Below are positions 8,599-26,017 of a stretch of DNA of 64,000 bases, piece by piece. This stretch comes from Luteolibacter sp. LG18. Its GTDB lineage: Bacteria > Verrucomicrobiota > Verrucomicrobiia > Verrucomicrobiales > Akkermansiaceae. The notes under the pieces are model-generated. The model ran no database searches and was not told the origin of the DNA. It saw only the letters and a list, made by a program, of their open reading frames with translations. Position 1 is the first letter of the stretch, and every line of letters starts with the position of its first letter. A program made the translations under genes and the position numbers. The DNA lies in NCBI RefSeq assembly GCF_036322585.1, contig NZ_AP024600.1, positions 310,001-374,000 of the forward strand. Reading direction: 5' to 3'.

Positions 8599-10424
8599 AT
8601 GTCGGCCACCCCTGCTCTCCCCGGGCACGACACCCCCGCCCTCACCCCTCTGCCGGGCATCAGCCCCTGCCCCCTGTCGGACGAGATCGCCCTCGTTTCC
8701 GGAGCCTCCGCGCTTACCTATCAGGAACTGGCGGCCCGCGTGCACGCCCTTTCTTCTTTCCTGCGCACGGGCGGCACCGGCCCCGGCGTGCACGTCGGCA
8801 TTGCCCTGAACCGCTCGATCGAACTGGTCGTCGCGATCCTCGCCGTGGTCGAGGCCGGTGGCGCCTATGTCCCGCTCGATCCCGCGTATCCGCAAGCCCG
8901 GCTCGACCACATGGTGGCGACCTCCGGCCTGAAGCGCATCCTCACCCTGCGCGAGCATACCGGGCTGTTTCCTAACAGCGAATGCGTGGCGGTGGATGAA
9001 TTCACCGCGGCCCCCGTTTCGGAAATCCCGGCTCCTGCCAGCGGCAACGATCCGCTCTACGCCATCTTCACCTCCGGCTCCACCGGCCTGCCCAAGGCCG
9101 CCTCGGTCTTCCGCCGCGGCTTTGCCAACCTGGTGGCCTGGTATGCCAAGGAACTCTCGCTCGGCCCCGCCGACCGCACGCTGGTGATCAGCTCGCCGAG
9201 CTTCGACCTGACGCAGAAAAACTTCTTCGCCCCGCTGGTCACCAGCGGACGCCTGATCCTGGACGACTGCCAGACCTACGATATTTCTCGTATTTCGAAA
9301 CTCGTCCGCGACCACGGCGTGACGTTGATCAACTGCACCCCGAGCGCCTTCTATCCGCTGGTCGATGCCTCCGCGGCGGACGGTTACACGGCCCTTTCCT
9401 CACTGCGCTGGGCGGTGCTCGGCGGCGAGCCGATCTCGATCCCGCGCCTGCGCGCCTGGCTGGAACATCCGTCGTGCCGCGCCGAGATCGTGAACACCTA
9501 CGGCCCCACCGAATGCACGGACATCTGCGCCTTCCACCGCATGCACCGGGGCAACCTCGATGCCTTCCCCTTCGTCCCGCTCGGCCGCGAGGTGCCGAAC
9601 GTCACCGTCACGATCCGCGATGAAGACCTTTCCATCCTGCCCGATGGCGAGCTCGGTGAACTCTGCATCGGTGGCGCGGGTGTCGGCGGCGGCTACCTCA
9701 ACGATCCCGCCCGCACCGCCGAGCGCTTCGTGCTGGACCACACGCTCTACAAGACCGGCGATCTGGCGAAGCGCCTGCCCTGTGGCACGCTGGAGTTCCG
9801 CGGGCGCGCCGACCACCAGGTGAAGGTGAACGGTTTCCGCATCGAGCTCGGCGAGATCGAGATCGCGCTCAACCGCCACGCCGCGGTGAAGGAGGCCGTG
9901 GTGATCGCCCGCGACCAACGCCTGGTCGCCCATGTCCAGAACGAGTCGCCGGTCGAGGCCGCCGCCCTCCGCGAGCACCTCGCCACCGCGCTGCCCGCCT
10001 ACATGATTCCCGGCGAGTTCCATTTCGTCACCGCCTTTCCCCTGACACCGAATGGCAAGGTCGACCGGCTGGCGCTCGCTCACAATGGACATACGGTCGC
10101 CACCGCACCGGCCATCGCTTCCAGCGATCCCCACGAGGCGCGCATCCTTTCGATCTGGTCGGAGGTGCTGGAGCGCCCCGTCAGCGATCCCACCGCGAAC
10201 TTCTTCGACCTCGGCGGCACCTCGATCCTGCTCGCCGTGGTCCACATGAAACTCCGCGAGGCCACCGGCCGCGACATTCCGATCACCGAACTTTTCGCCC
10301 GCCCCAGCGTCCGCACTCTGGCCGGGTATCTCCAACCGCAGGCCGCCACCGCGGCCACCTCCGCCGCCCAGGACCGCGCCCGCATGCAGCAAGCGGGCCT
10401 GGCCCGCTTCCGCCGCCCCACCCG

Positions 10425-10428
<4 letters not shown>
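8599..10428 (+). CDS. NRPS loading module, A-PCP
   Basis: The 609-residue protein has an adenylation domain (about residues 25-500) and a peptidyl carrier (about 510-590), and no condensation domain, so it should start the assembly line. Adenylation motifs are intact: YAIFTSGSTGLPKAA (A3), NTYGPTECTD (A5), LYKTGDLAKR (A7), RIELGEIE (A8) and NGKVD (A10 lysine). The carrier serine is S542 in FFDLGGTSILL. Aligned by eye on GrsA, the specificity positions read D-L-K-N-V-G-T-D-I-K. The leading Asp indicates an alpha-amino acid, but I cannot assign which one. The stop overlaps the next start by four bases (ATGA at 10425-10428), consistent with translational coupling. The carrier would hand its aminoacyl group to the ketosynthase of the next protein. 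Confidence 0.93.
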
Positions 10429-19367
<8,939 letters not shown>

Positions 19368-19374
19368 GACCGAC

Positions 19375-22300
19375 ATGAACCCGATGCCGGCCAACTCCAA
19401 CACCACCGACACCTCCGGTCCCGCGCCGGAGGCGGAGGTGCTCGCCTTTCCCGCCTCCCCCGCCCAGGAGGCATTCTTCTACCTCGAGCAGCTCTTTCCC
19501 AGCCACCCCGCGTTCAACGTGCCGGTGCGCTTCCGCCTCGATGGCGCGCTTGATCTCGGCCTGCTGAAGCGCGCTTTCACCGAGCTCGCCACCCGCCACG
19601 AATCCCTCCGCACCTCCTTCGCCGAGGATGATGGCAAGCTGCTCCAGATCGTGAACACGGAGGAAGAGGTCACCCTCCCCGTCACCGACATCTCCCACCT
19701 CTCCGGCGCGGAGCTGGAATCCGAAATCGACCGCCTCGGTTCGCTGGAGGCACGCGCGCCCTTCGATCTCGCCAAGCCCCCGCTCTTCCGCGCCAGCGTG
19801 CTCGTCACCGGCCCGGACAGGCACATCCTCCAGATCACCATCCACCACGCCGTGAGCGATGGCTGGTCGATCGGCATCATCACCGACGAACTCGCCGAGC
19901 TCTACAACGCCGCACTCGAGGACCGCGCCTCCCGCCTCGAACCGCTCGCCGTCCAATACGCCGACTTCACCATCTGGCAGCGCGAGTTCCTGGAAAGCCC
20001 CGGCCTCACCCCGCATCTCGAGTATTGGAAAAACCGGCTCAAGAACCACGTCGAGCTGGAACTCCCCACCGACCGCCCCCGCCCCGCCGCGAAGAGCTGG
20101 GACGGCGACATCGTCTCCCGCATCCTCCCCGCCAGCCTCAGCGAGAAGGTCGCCCGCCTTTCTCGCGAGCAGGGCGCGACCATGTTCCATGTCTTCCTCG
20201 CCGCGTTCAAGGCGGTCGCCAGCCGCTACACCGGCCTCGAGGACATCGCCGTCGGCTCACCCGTGGCCGGTCGCACCAGCGCCGAGCTGGAGGGCGTCAT
20301 CGGCACTTTCATCAACAGCGTGATCCTCCGCACGGATATCTCCGGCGATCCATCGTTCCGTGAACTGGTCGCCCGCACCCGCGACACCGCCACCGAGGCC
20401 ATCGCCCACCAGGACCTTCCCTTCGAGCAACTGGTGAAGGCCCTGCAACCGCGTCGCGATCCGGGCCGCAATCCGCTCTTCCAGATCAACTTCACCCACC
20501 AGCGCGATTTCGTCCGCCCCGTCTCCTTCGGCGGTGCCCGCCTCACCGCGTTCCCGTCCCGCTCGCCCGGCGCGATCTTCGACCTCCACTTCTTCATGGT
20601 CGAGCGCGCCGATGGCTGGCGCGCGTCCTGCGATTTCGCCCGCGATCTCTTCGACCGCGAAACCGCCCTGCGCCTGCTCGATCATTTCGAAACGCTGCTC
20701 GAAGCCGCCACCGCGGACCCGGACCAACCGCTTTCCGCCCTGCCCATCCTCACCCCGCCGGAAGTACTCCAGCTCGACGATTGGTCTGGCAAACGGCCGC
20801 CCTATCCCGCGGACGAACCCCTCGGAAGCCTCTTCCTCGCCAGCGCCCGCCGCCACACGGATCGCCCCGCTCTCACCTACGGCGAAAACAGTATTTCCTA
20901 CCGTGACCTCGCGCACGCCGCCCTCGCCATCGCGGACCGGCTCGCCGCGGATGGCGTGAACCCTGGCGACCACGTCGCGCTCTGCGCCCCCTCCGTGCCG
21001 GAAATGATCGCCGCCCAGCTCGGCATCGTCCTCGCCGGCGCGTCCTGCGTGCCGCTCGATCCGGACTACCCCGCCGACCGACTCCGCTACATGCTGGAGG
21101 ACTGCGCCGCACCGGTGCTGGTCGTCACCCCGTCGATGCGCGAGCGACTCCCCGCCGGAAACGCCCGCGTCCTCGTCCTGGAACCCATCGCCACCGGCAC
21201 CACGGCGGACATCCCGGACACCCGGCCCGGATCCGTTACCGCCGACTCCATTTCCCACGTCTTCTACACCAGCGGCTCCACCGGCACGCCGAAGGGAGTC
21301 CAGGTCCGCCACCGCGGGATCTCCCGCCTCGTCCACGATGCCGGCTTCATGGAGTTCGGCCCGGACGATTCCTTCCTCCAGGCCGCGCCGATCTCGTTCG
21401 ATGCCGCCACCCTCGAAATCTGGATGCCCCTCCTGCTCGGCGGCCGCGTCGTCCTCGCCGGGGAAAACGGCACCACCCTCGATGGAATCGCCCGCGCGGT
21501 GAAGCAGGGCGGCGTCACCTGCCTGTGGCTCACCGCCGGCCTGTTCCAATCGATGATCGACGAACACCCGGAGGATCTACGGGGACTGAAGTATTTGCTC
21601 GCCGGTGGCGACATCCTTTCGCCCGCCCATGTCCGGAAGGCCCTCGAAGCCCTCCCCGGCACGAAGCTCGTCAACGGCTACGGCCCCACCGAGAACACCA
21701 CCTTCACCTGCTGCCACACCATCACCGCCGCCGATCTCAAGCGCCCCTCCATCCCCATCGGCCGCCCGATCGGCAACACCACCGCCCACATCCTCGATGA
21801 ACGCCTCCGCCCCGTCCCCATCGGCGTGCCGGGCGAGCTCTTCACCGGTGGCGACGGTCTCGCCGCGGGCTACCTCCACCAGCCCGACCTCACCGCCGAG
21901 CGCTTCATTTCTGTCTCTCACCTCTCACCCCTCAACTCTCAGCCTCTTTACCGCACCGGCGACCTCTGCCGCTGGTTGCCGGATGGCACCATCGAGTTCC
22001 TCGGACGCCGCGACCATCAGGTGAAGATCCGCGGGTTCCGCATCGAGCTCGGCGAGATCGAAACCGCCCTCGCCGCCCACCCGTCCGTGGGTCAGGTGAA
22101 AGTCGCCGCCCGCGGCGCGGATGCCGGCTCGAAGAAGCTCCTCGCCTGGGTCAGCCCCTCGACACAAGGCCCGCCCCCCGATCCCACGGTGCTCCGCGAG
22201 TTCCTGAAGGAGCGCCTGCCTGCCTACATGCGCCCCGCCGCCATCGGCGTGGTGGCGAAGTTCCCGCTCAACGCGAATGGCAAGGTCGACACCAAGGCCC

Positions 22301-23403
22301 TGCCCGATCCCTCCCTCCCCGCCACCGCCGGTGCCAGCCTGCCGCGGACCGAGATCGAAAAACAGCTCGCCGCCATCTGGCTGGAACTGCTGGAGGTTCC
22401 ATCGCTGGGCATCGACGATGAATGGTTCGATCTCGGCGGCCACTCCCTGCTCGCGCTGAAATTGTTCTCCCGTATCCATCGCGAGTTCGACCGCAGCCTG
22501 CCACTGGCCACCCTCATCACCCACCCCACGATCCGCTCCCTCGCCAGCATCCTGGAGCCATCCGCGCCCGCATCCATTCCGGCCGAGACACCAGAGGGCG
22601 CATTGATCGTCACCCTGCGCGAAGGCTCGCTCACCCCGCTCTTCGCCATCCACGGCGGGGACGGCGCCACCCTCTTTTACCGCGACCTCGCCTCCCGCCT
22701 CACCGACCGCCCGTTCCACGCGATCGAGTCCCTCCAGTTGAACCACAGCGGACCGATCACGGTCGACTCCATCGAGGAAACTGCCGCCTCCTACATCCAG
22801 GCCATTCGCCGTTTCCAGCCGCAGGGCCCTTATTGCATCGCGGGCTACTCCTTCGGCGGACTGGTGGCCTGGGAGATCGCCCATCAATTGGAAGCCACCG
22901 GCGAAACCGTCGCCTTCACCGCGCTGTTCGATACCGCCAACCCCGCCGCCATCACCCGCCAGCATTCACCGCTCGGCCGGGTGAAGGCGTTCTGGGAACA
23001 GCACGCCGATCTCCCTGTGACCGAACGCGCGGGCAAGCTCGCCGCCCGTTTCGTCGAAGGCACCCGCACCCACCTCCGCGTGAAACGCGAGATCGCCGAA
23101 GCCGCCACCAGCCAACCCGCCGAGGCCCATTCCGATCTCCGCCGGATCCAGCTCCGCGAGGCCCACGATACCGCGATGATCCGCTACCAGCCCACCCGCC
23201 TGAACGGCTCCGCCCATCTCTTCAAGGCCCGCATCACCGGTGACAAGGTCCAGATCGCCGCCGACTACGGCTGGACTTCCCTCTGCGCGGGTCTGACCAT
23301 CCGCGAGATCCCCGGCAAGCACCTCACCCTGTTCGATGCCGAACACGTGGAGGAATTCGCCCGCTCGCTCGATGCCGCCCTCCGCGCCTGCGATCCCCGC
23401 TGA
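19375..23403 (+). CDS. NRPS termination module, C-A-PCP-TE
   Basis: The 1342-residue protein begins with a condensation domain (about 20-450) with an intact HHAVSDG motif (second His H158, D162). The adenylation domain (about 470-975) shows VFYTSGSTGTPKG, NGYGPTENTT, LYRTGDLCRW and NGKVDTKALP. Its specificity positions, aligned by eye on GrsA, read D-A-L-W-L-A-G-T-F-K, close to valine codes. The carrier serine is S1024 in DLGGHSLLALK. A type I thioesterase fills the C terminus, with nucleophile S1159 (GYSFGG) and H1316 (IPGKHLTLF). It should hydrolyse or cyclise the finished chain. The start lies 7 bp after the previous stop and the phosphopantetheinyl transferase follows after 2 bp. No epimerase or reductase domain is present. 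Confidence 0.94.
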   Translation: MNPMPANSNTTDTSGPAPEAEVLAFPASPAQEAFFYLEQLFPSHPAFNVPVRFRLDGALDLGLLKRAFTELATRHESLRTSFAEDDGKLLQIVNTEEEVTLPVTDISHLSGAELESEIDRLGSLEARAPFDLAKPPLFRASVLVTGPDRHILQITIHHAVSDGWSIGIITDELAELYNAALEDRASRLEPLAVQYADFTIWQREFLESPGLTPHLEYWKNRLKNHVELELPTDRPRPAAKSWDGDIVSRILPASLSEKVARLSREQGATMFHVFLAAFKAVASRYTGLEDIAVGSPVAGRTSAELEGVIGTFINSVILRTDISGDPSFRELVARTRDTATEAIAHQDLPFEQLVKALQPRRDPGRNPLFQINFTHQRDFVRPVSFGGARLTAFPSRSPGAIFDLHFFMVERADGWRASCDFARDLFDRETALRLLDHFETLLEAATADPDQPLSALPILTPPEVLQLDDWSGKRPPYPADEPLGSLFLASARRHTDRPALTYGENSISYRDLAHAALAIADRLAADGVNPGDHVALCAPSVPEMIAAQLGIVLAGASCVPLDPDYPADRLRYMLEDCAAPVLVVTPSMRERLPAGNARVLVLEPIATGTTADIPDTRPGSVTADSISHVFYTSGSTGTPKGVQVRHRGISRLVHDAGFMEFGPDDSFLQAAPISFDAATLEIWMPLLLGGRVVLAGENGTTLDGIARAVKQGGVTCLWLTAGLFQSMIDEHPEDLRGLKYLLAGGDILSPAHVRKALEALPGTKLVNGYGPTENTTFTCCHTITAADLKRPSIPIGRPIGNTTAHILDERLRPVPIGVPGELFTGGDGLAAGYLHQPDLTAERFISVSHLSPLNSQPLYRTGDLCRWLPDGTIEFLGRRDHQVKIRGFRIELGEIETALAAHPSVGQVKVAARGADAGSKKLLAWVSPSTQGPPPDPTVLREFLKERLPAYMRPAAIGVVAKFPLNANGKVDTKALPDPSLPATAGASLPRTEIEKQLAAIWLELLEVPSLGIDDEWFDLGGHSLLALKLFSRIHREFDRSLPLATLITHPTIRSLASILEPSAPASIPAETPEGALIVTLREGSLTPLFAIHGGDGATLFYRDLASRLTDRPFHAIESLQLNHSGPITVDSIEETAASYIQAIRRFQPQGPYCIAGYSFGGLVAWEIAHQLEATGETVAFTALFDTANPAAITRQHSPLGRVKAFWEQHADLPVTERAGKLAARFVEGTRTHLRVKREIAEAATSQPAEAHSDLRRIQLREAHDTAMIRYQPTRLNGSAHLFKARITGDKVQIAADYGWTSLCAGLTIREIPGKHLTLFDAEHVEEFARSLDAALRACDPR

Positions 23404-23405
23404 CC

Positions 23406-24101
23406 ATGCGCCCACCCGCCCCAGGCACCATCGAGGTCCATCTGGTTCGCCCGGACGATGTCCCCGCGGCTCTAACAGATCGTTACCTCGATTCCGCCGA
23501 GCGCGAGCGCGCCGCCGCGTTCCGCTTCCCGGAACACGCCGACCAGTGGAAACGCTTCCGCACCGCCCTGCGGACCACCCTCGCCGGATACCTCGGCTGC
23601 GATCCACAAGACGTCGCCCTCGCCACCGGTGAGCATGGCAAGCCCATGCTGCCCCTCTCGCCCTCCCTCCACTTCAATCTCACCCACACCCGGGATCTCG
23701 CCCTGATCGCCATCAGCACCGATGGCCCCGTCGGCATCGACGTGGAACCCACCTCCCGCGCCCGGGATCTTCCCGAGTGCGCCTCCTCCTTCTGCCATCC
23801 CGCTGAACTCGCCGCGCTTCCCCTCGAGTTGGATGCGCGGCAAGCCGACCTGCTCCGCATCTGGACCGCCAAGGAGGCCGGAGCCAAGGCCGCGGGTACC
23901 GGCTTCTCCGTTTCCCCCTGTGATCTCCAGGTCACCACCGATTCCGTGATCGATGCCACCGGCCGCGAGTGGCCTCTCATCCGTCTTGAGCACCCCGGCC
24001 TCTCGGGCCATCTCGCCCACCTTTGCGCCTTGCAGAAACCGGCCGCGGTGCGGATTCTGGATCGACCTGCGGCCTATCGCATGACCGCTCGCACGTCCTA
24101 A
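23406..24101 (+). CDS. Sfp-type 4'-phosphopantetheinyl transferase
   Basis: This 231-residue protein moves the phosphopantetheine arm of coenzyme A onto the carrier serines of the three upstream megasynthases. The family motifs are visible: HFNLTHTRDLALIAI, the metal-binding block VGIDVEPTSRARD, and IWTAKEAGAKAAGTGF (the WxxKEA motif). Length is normal for the Sfp/HetI group. It starts 2 bp after the stop of the C-A-PCP-TE gene and is clearly in the same operon, so the cluster carries its own activator. No transporter, regulator or resistance gene lies inside the cluster. Confidence 0.95.
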   Translation: MRPPAPGTIEVHLVRPDDVPAALTDRYLDSAERERAAAFRFPEHADQWKRFRTALRTTLAGYLGCDPQDVALATGEHGKPMLPLSPSLHFNLTHTRDLALIAISTDGPVGIDVEPTSRARDLPECASSFCHPAELAALPLELDARQADLLRIWTAKEAGAKAAGTGFSVSPCDLQVTTDSVIDATGREWPLIRLEHPGLSGHLAHLCALQKPAAVRILDRPAAYRMTARTS

Positions 24102-24106
24102 CACCC

Positions 24107-25408
24107 ATGGCCGAGGCCCTTCAATTCCACTGCCCGTCCTGCGGCAGCGTCCTGCGAATCCCCTCGACCGGCGCGGGCATGCGCGGCCCCTGCCCCCATT
24201 GCCGCCAGCCCATCGTCGCCCCCGATCCCCTGCGCGGCATCCCTGCTTTCGTGCTCGCCACCGCGCCCGCGGAACCGGCTCCTGCACCGACTCCTACACA
24301 GAGCCCGGTTCACCCGCCGCAAGCCGTGGGCATCCCACTGGCCACCATCATCCACGAGCCCCAGGCACCACCAGCCCCGCCCCAGGCAACGGTCGTCCAC
24401 GAACCCGCGATCCCGCATCCACCAATCGTTCCTCAAGCGGCCTACGTGCCCCCTGCCCCTCCGGTTGAAGCACCTTCTACGGTTCTCGTAAATCCAGCCC
24501 CGGCCCCTCCGCCATCAGTAGCCGCGCCCGCGCCCACGGCGGCTACCACCCCATCGCCGGTCACCGCCACCCGCTCCGGTCTCCCTATCGCCCTGATCGT
24601 CGGCACCCTCGCCGCCGTCCTCGCCTTCGCCGGTGGCTATCAAAGCGGCCACCAAAACCCGGCCACACCAAAGGCGGAGCCCGAAGCCCCCACAGCCGCC
24701 CCCCTCGTCGAGCCCGTCATCCCCAAGGCCAAAGTCGTCGAGGAACCCGCGGAGGCCACCCACTCGCCGCATCAGCCCACGCTCGCCGAGCCGCGCCACG
24801 TCCTCGAATCCTTCCTCGCCGCTCCCACCTGGCAGCAACGCGCCGCCTTCGCCCTCTACCCCGATCAGGCGAAGCCCCGCATGAAGAACTACTACGCGGT
24901 TCATCCCGACAAGGCCACCGCCTACGACCAACTCGTCGTCGAACACGCCGAGGTCAATGAATCCACCGGCCTCCTGCTCGCCGTCTTCCGCGTCCACACC
25001 TCGCAATTTCCCAAGGGCTATCCCGTCGCCGTCGCCGAAACCCCCACCGGCTGGCTCGTCGACTGGGCCACCTTCATCGAATACCAGGACAGCCTCTTCC
25101 AGAAGTTCCTCGAGGGCGATGGCGACGCCGAAGGCATCTTCCACCTCATCGTCCGCCAATCCCCACAGCCCTCGAAGACCGCAGATCGCATCGATTACGA
25201 CCTCATCACCGCCACCCCTGGTGCCCCGCAAAAAGCCAGCGCCGCCAAAAACAGCGCCGCCGCCAGCCAGCTCGCCGAAGTCACCGGAGACGGCAACGTC
25301 GCCACTCCCGTCCTCCAACTCGCCCGCCGCACCAACCCCGACGGCACCAAACGCATCGAAATCCTCGCCGTCCCCGCCACCGACTGGCGGCCACGCCCCG
25401 AGCAGTAA
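24107..25408 (+). CDS. Zinc-ribbon, single-pass membrane protein of unknown function
   Basis: About 433 residues. The N terminus is a two-knuckle zinc ribbon (FHCPSCGSVLRIP, then GPCPHCRQPIVAP). A long Pro/Ala-rich linker follows, then a membrane helix (LPIALIVGTLAAVLAFAGGY, about residues 160-180) and a roughly 220-residue outside domain that contains the recognisable stretch HVLESFLAAPTWQQRAAFAL. I do not recognise a function. The start at 24107 lies five bases after the phosphopantetheinyl transferase stop, so it may be cotranscribed, but nothing in it points to peptide biosynthesis. A smaller protein with the same ribbon-plus-helix plan is at 31355-31762, which suggests a lineage-specific family. 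Confidence 0.78.
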   Translation: MAEALQFHCPSCGSVLRIPSTGAGMRGPCPHCRQPIVAPDPLRGIPAFVLATAPAEPAPAPTPTQSPVHPPQAVGIPLATIIHEPQAPPAPPQATVVHEPAIPHPPIVPQAAYVPPAPPVEAPSTVLVNPAPAPPPSVAAPAPTAATTPSPVTATRSGLPIALIVGTLAAVLAFAGGYQSGHQNPATPKAEPEAPTAAPLVEPVIPKAKVVEEPAEATHSPHQPTLAEPRHVLESFLAAPTWQQRAAFALYPDQAKPRMKNYYAVHPDKATAYDQLVVEHAEVNESTGLLLAVFRVHTSQFPKGYPVAVAETPTGWLVDWATFIEYQDSLFQKFLEGDGDAEGIFHLIVRQSPQPSKTADRIDYDLITATPGAPQKASAAKNSAAASQLAEVTGDGNVATPVLQLARRTNPDGTKRIEILAVPATDWRPRPEQ

Positions 25409-25414
25409 TCTTTT

Positions 25415-25438
25415 GTAGCCGCGTTCGGGAGAACGTGG
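25415..25438 (+). repeat. REP-like palindromic element, copy 1
   Basis: A GTAG tetranucleotide is followed by a 7-bp stem (CCGCGTT/AACGTGG) around the loop CGGGAG. Relative to copy 2 at 55295 the stem changes on both sides and still pairs, with one G-T wobble. GTAG plus a hairpin is the architecture of REP elements moved by RAYT-type enzymes. It sits 6 bp after a gene stop and could also end transcription. Confidence 0.7.
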
Positions 25439-25475
25439 GCTGGGCACACCCACCCACCCCTACCCAAGCCCCCCC

Positions 25476-25907
25476 TCAACGCTCAAGCGGCTCATCCACG
25501 ATCAACCGCTTGCCCATGCTCGTGACGGGATCGCAAGAAAACCCGAGGCGCTCGTAAAATTCGATCACCCGCGTGTTCGTCGAGCGGACTTGGAGATTGA
25601 TCTTCGGACACCCCAATTCGCACAGAAGCTCCTCGGCCCGCTCCATGATCCGTCGGCCATGTCCGCCTTTCTGAAGATGTGGAGCCACCGCGAGATAATT
25701 GATCCAGCCGCGGTGCCCCTCGTAGCCCGCCATCACGGTCGCGACGATCCCGGCTTCCATCACGCCTACCAGGAACAGCTCCGGGGAATCGGCCAGCTTC
25801 CGCTGGATGTCCGCCACCGGATTGTTCTGCGGGGCCAGCAACCCGCAGCGTCCCCACAACTCGATGACAGCGTCCTGATCCCTCGGCTGATAGGTGCGGA
25901 TGACCAT
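25476..25907 (-). CDS. ypeA: YpeA-type GNAT acetyltransferase
   Basis: This 143-residue GNAT-family protein closely follows E. coli YpeA in length and wording: VIELWGRCGLLAPQNNP at the start, GYEGHRGWINYLAVAP in the core, the acetyl-CoA pyrophosphate loop HLQKGGHGRRIMERAE, and FYERLGFSCD with SMGKRLI near the end. The substrate of YpeA is not established, so only acetyl transfer from acetyl-CoA can be stated. It is convergent with the plus-strand biosynthetic cluster and lies about 110 bp past the gyrA terminator, probably as a single-gene unit. Confidence 0.87.
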   Translation of the reverse strand: MVIRTYQPRDQDAVIELWGRCGLLAPQNNPVADIQRKLADSPELFLVGVMEAGIVATVMAGYEGHRGWINYLAVAPHLQKGGHGRRIMERAEELLCELGCPKINLQVRSTNTRVIEFYERLGFSCDPVTSMGKRLIVDEPLER

Positions 25908-25967
25908 AGGACGAACCCTAACAGCTCACGCCATCCTGTCGATGCCCCGCGCGCGTCGGACACGAAA

Positions 25968-25991
25968 ACGGCGGACCTCCCGGTCCGCCGT
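25968..25991 (-). terminator. Intrinsic terminator of gyrBA
   Basis: A perfect 10-bp stem (ACGGCGGACC/GGTCCGCCGT) surrounds a four-base loop. On the minus strand it is followed by TTTTCG. It lies 27 bp past the gyrA stop. Confidence 0.8.
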
Positions 25992-26017
25992 CTCCTTGTC
26001 AATCTGTCACCGGACGC

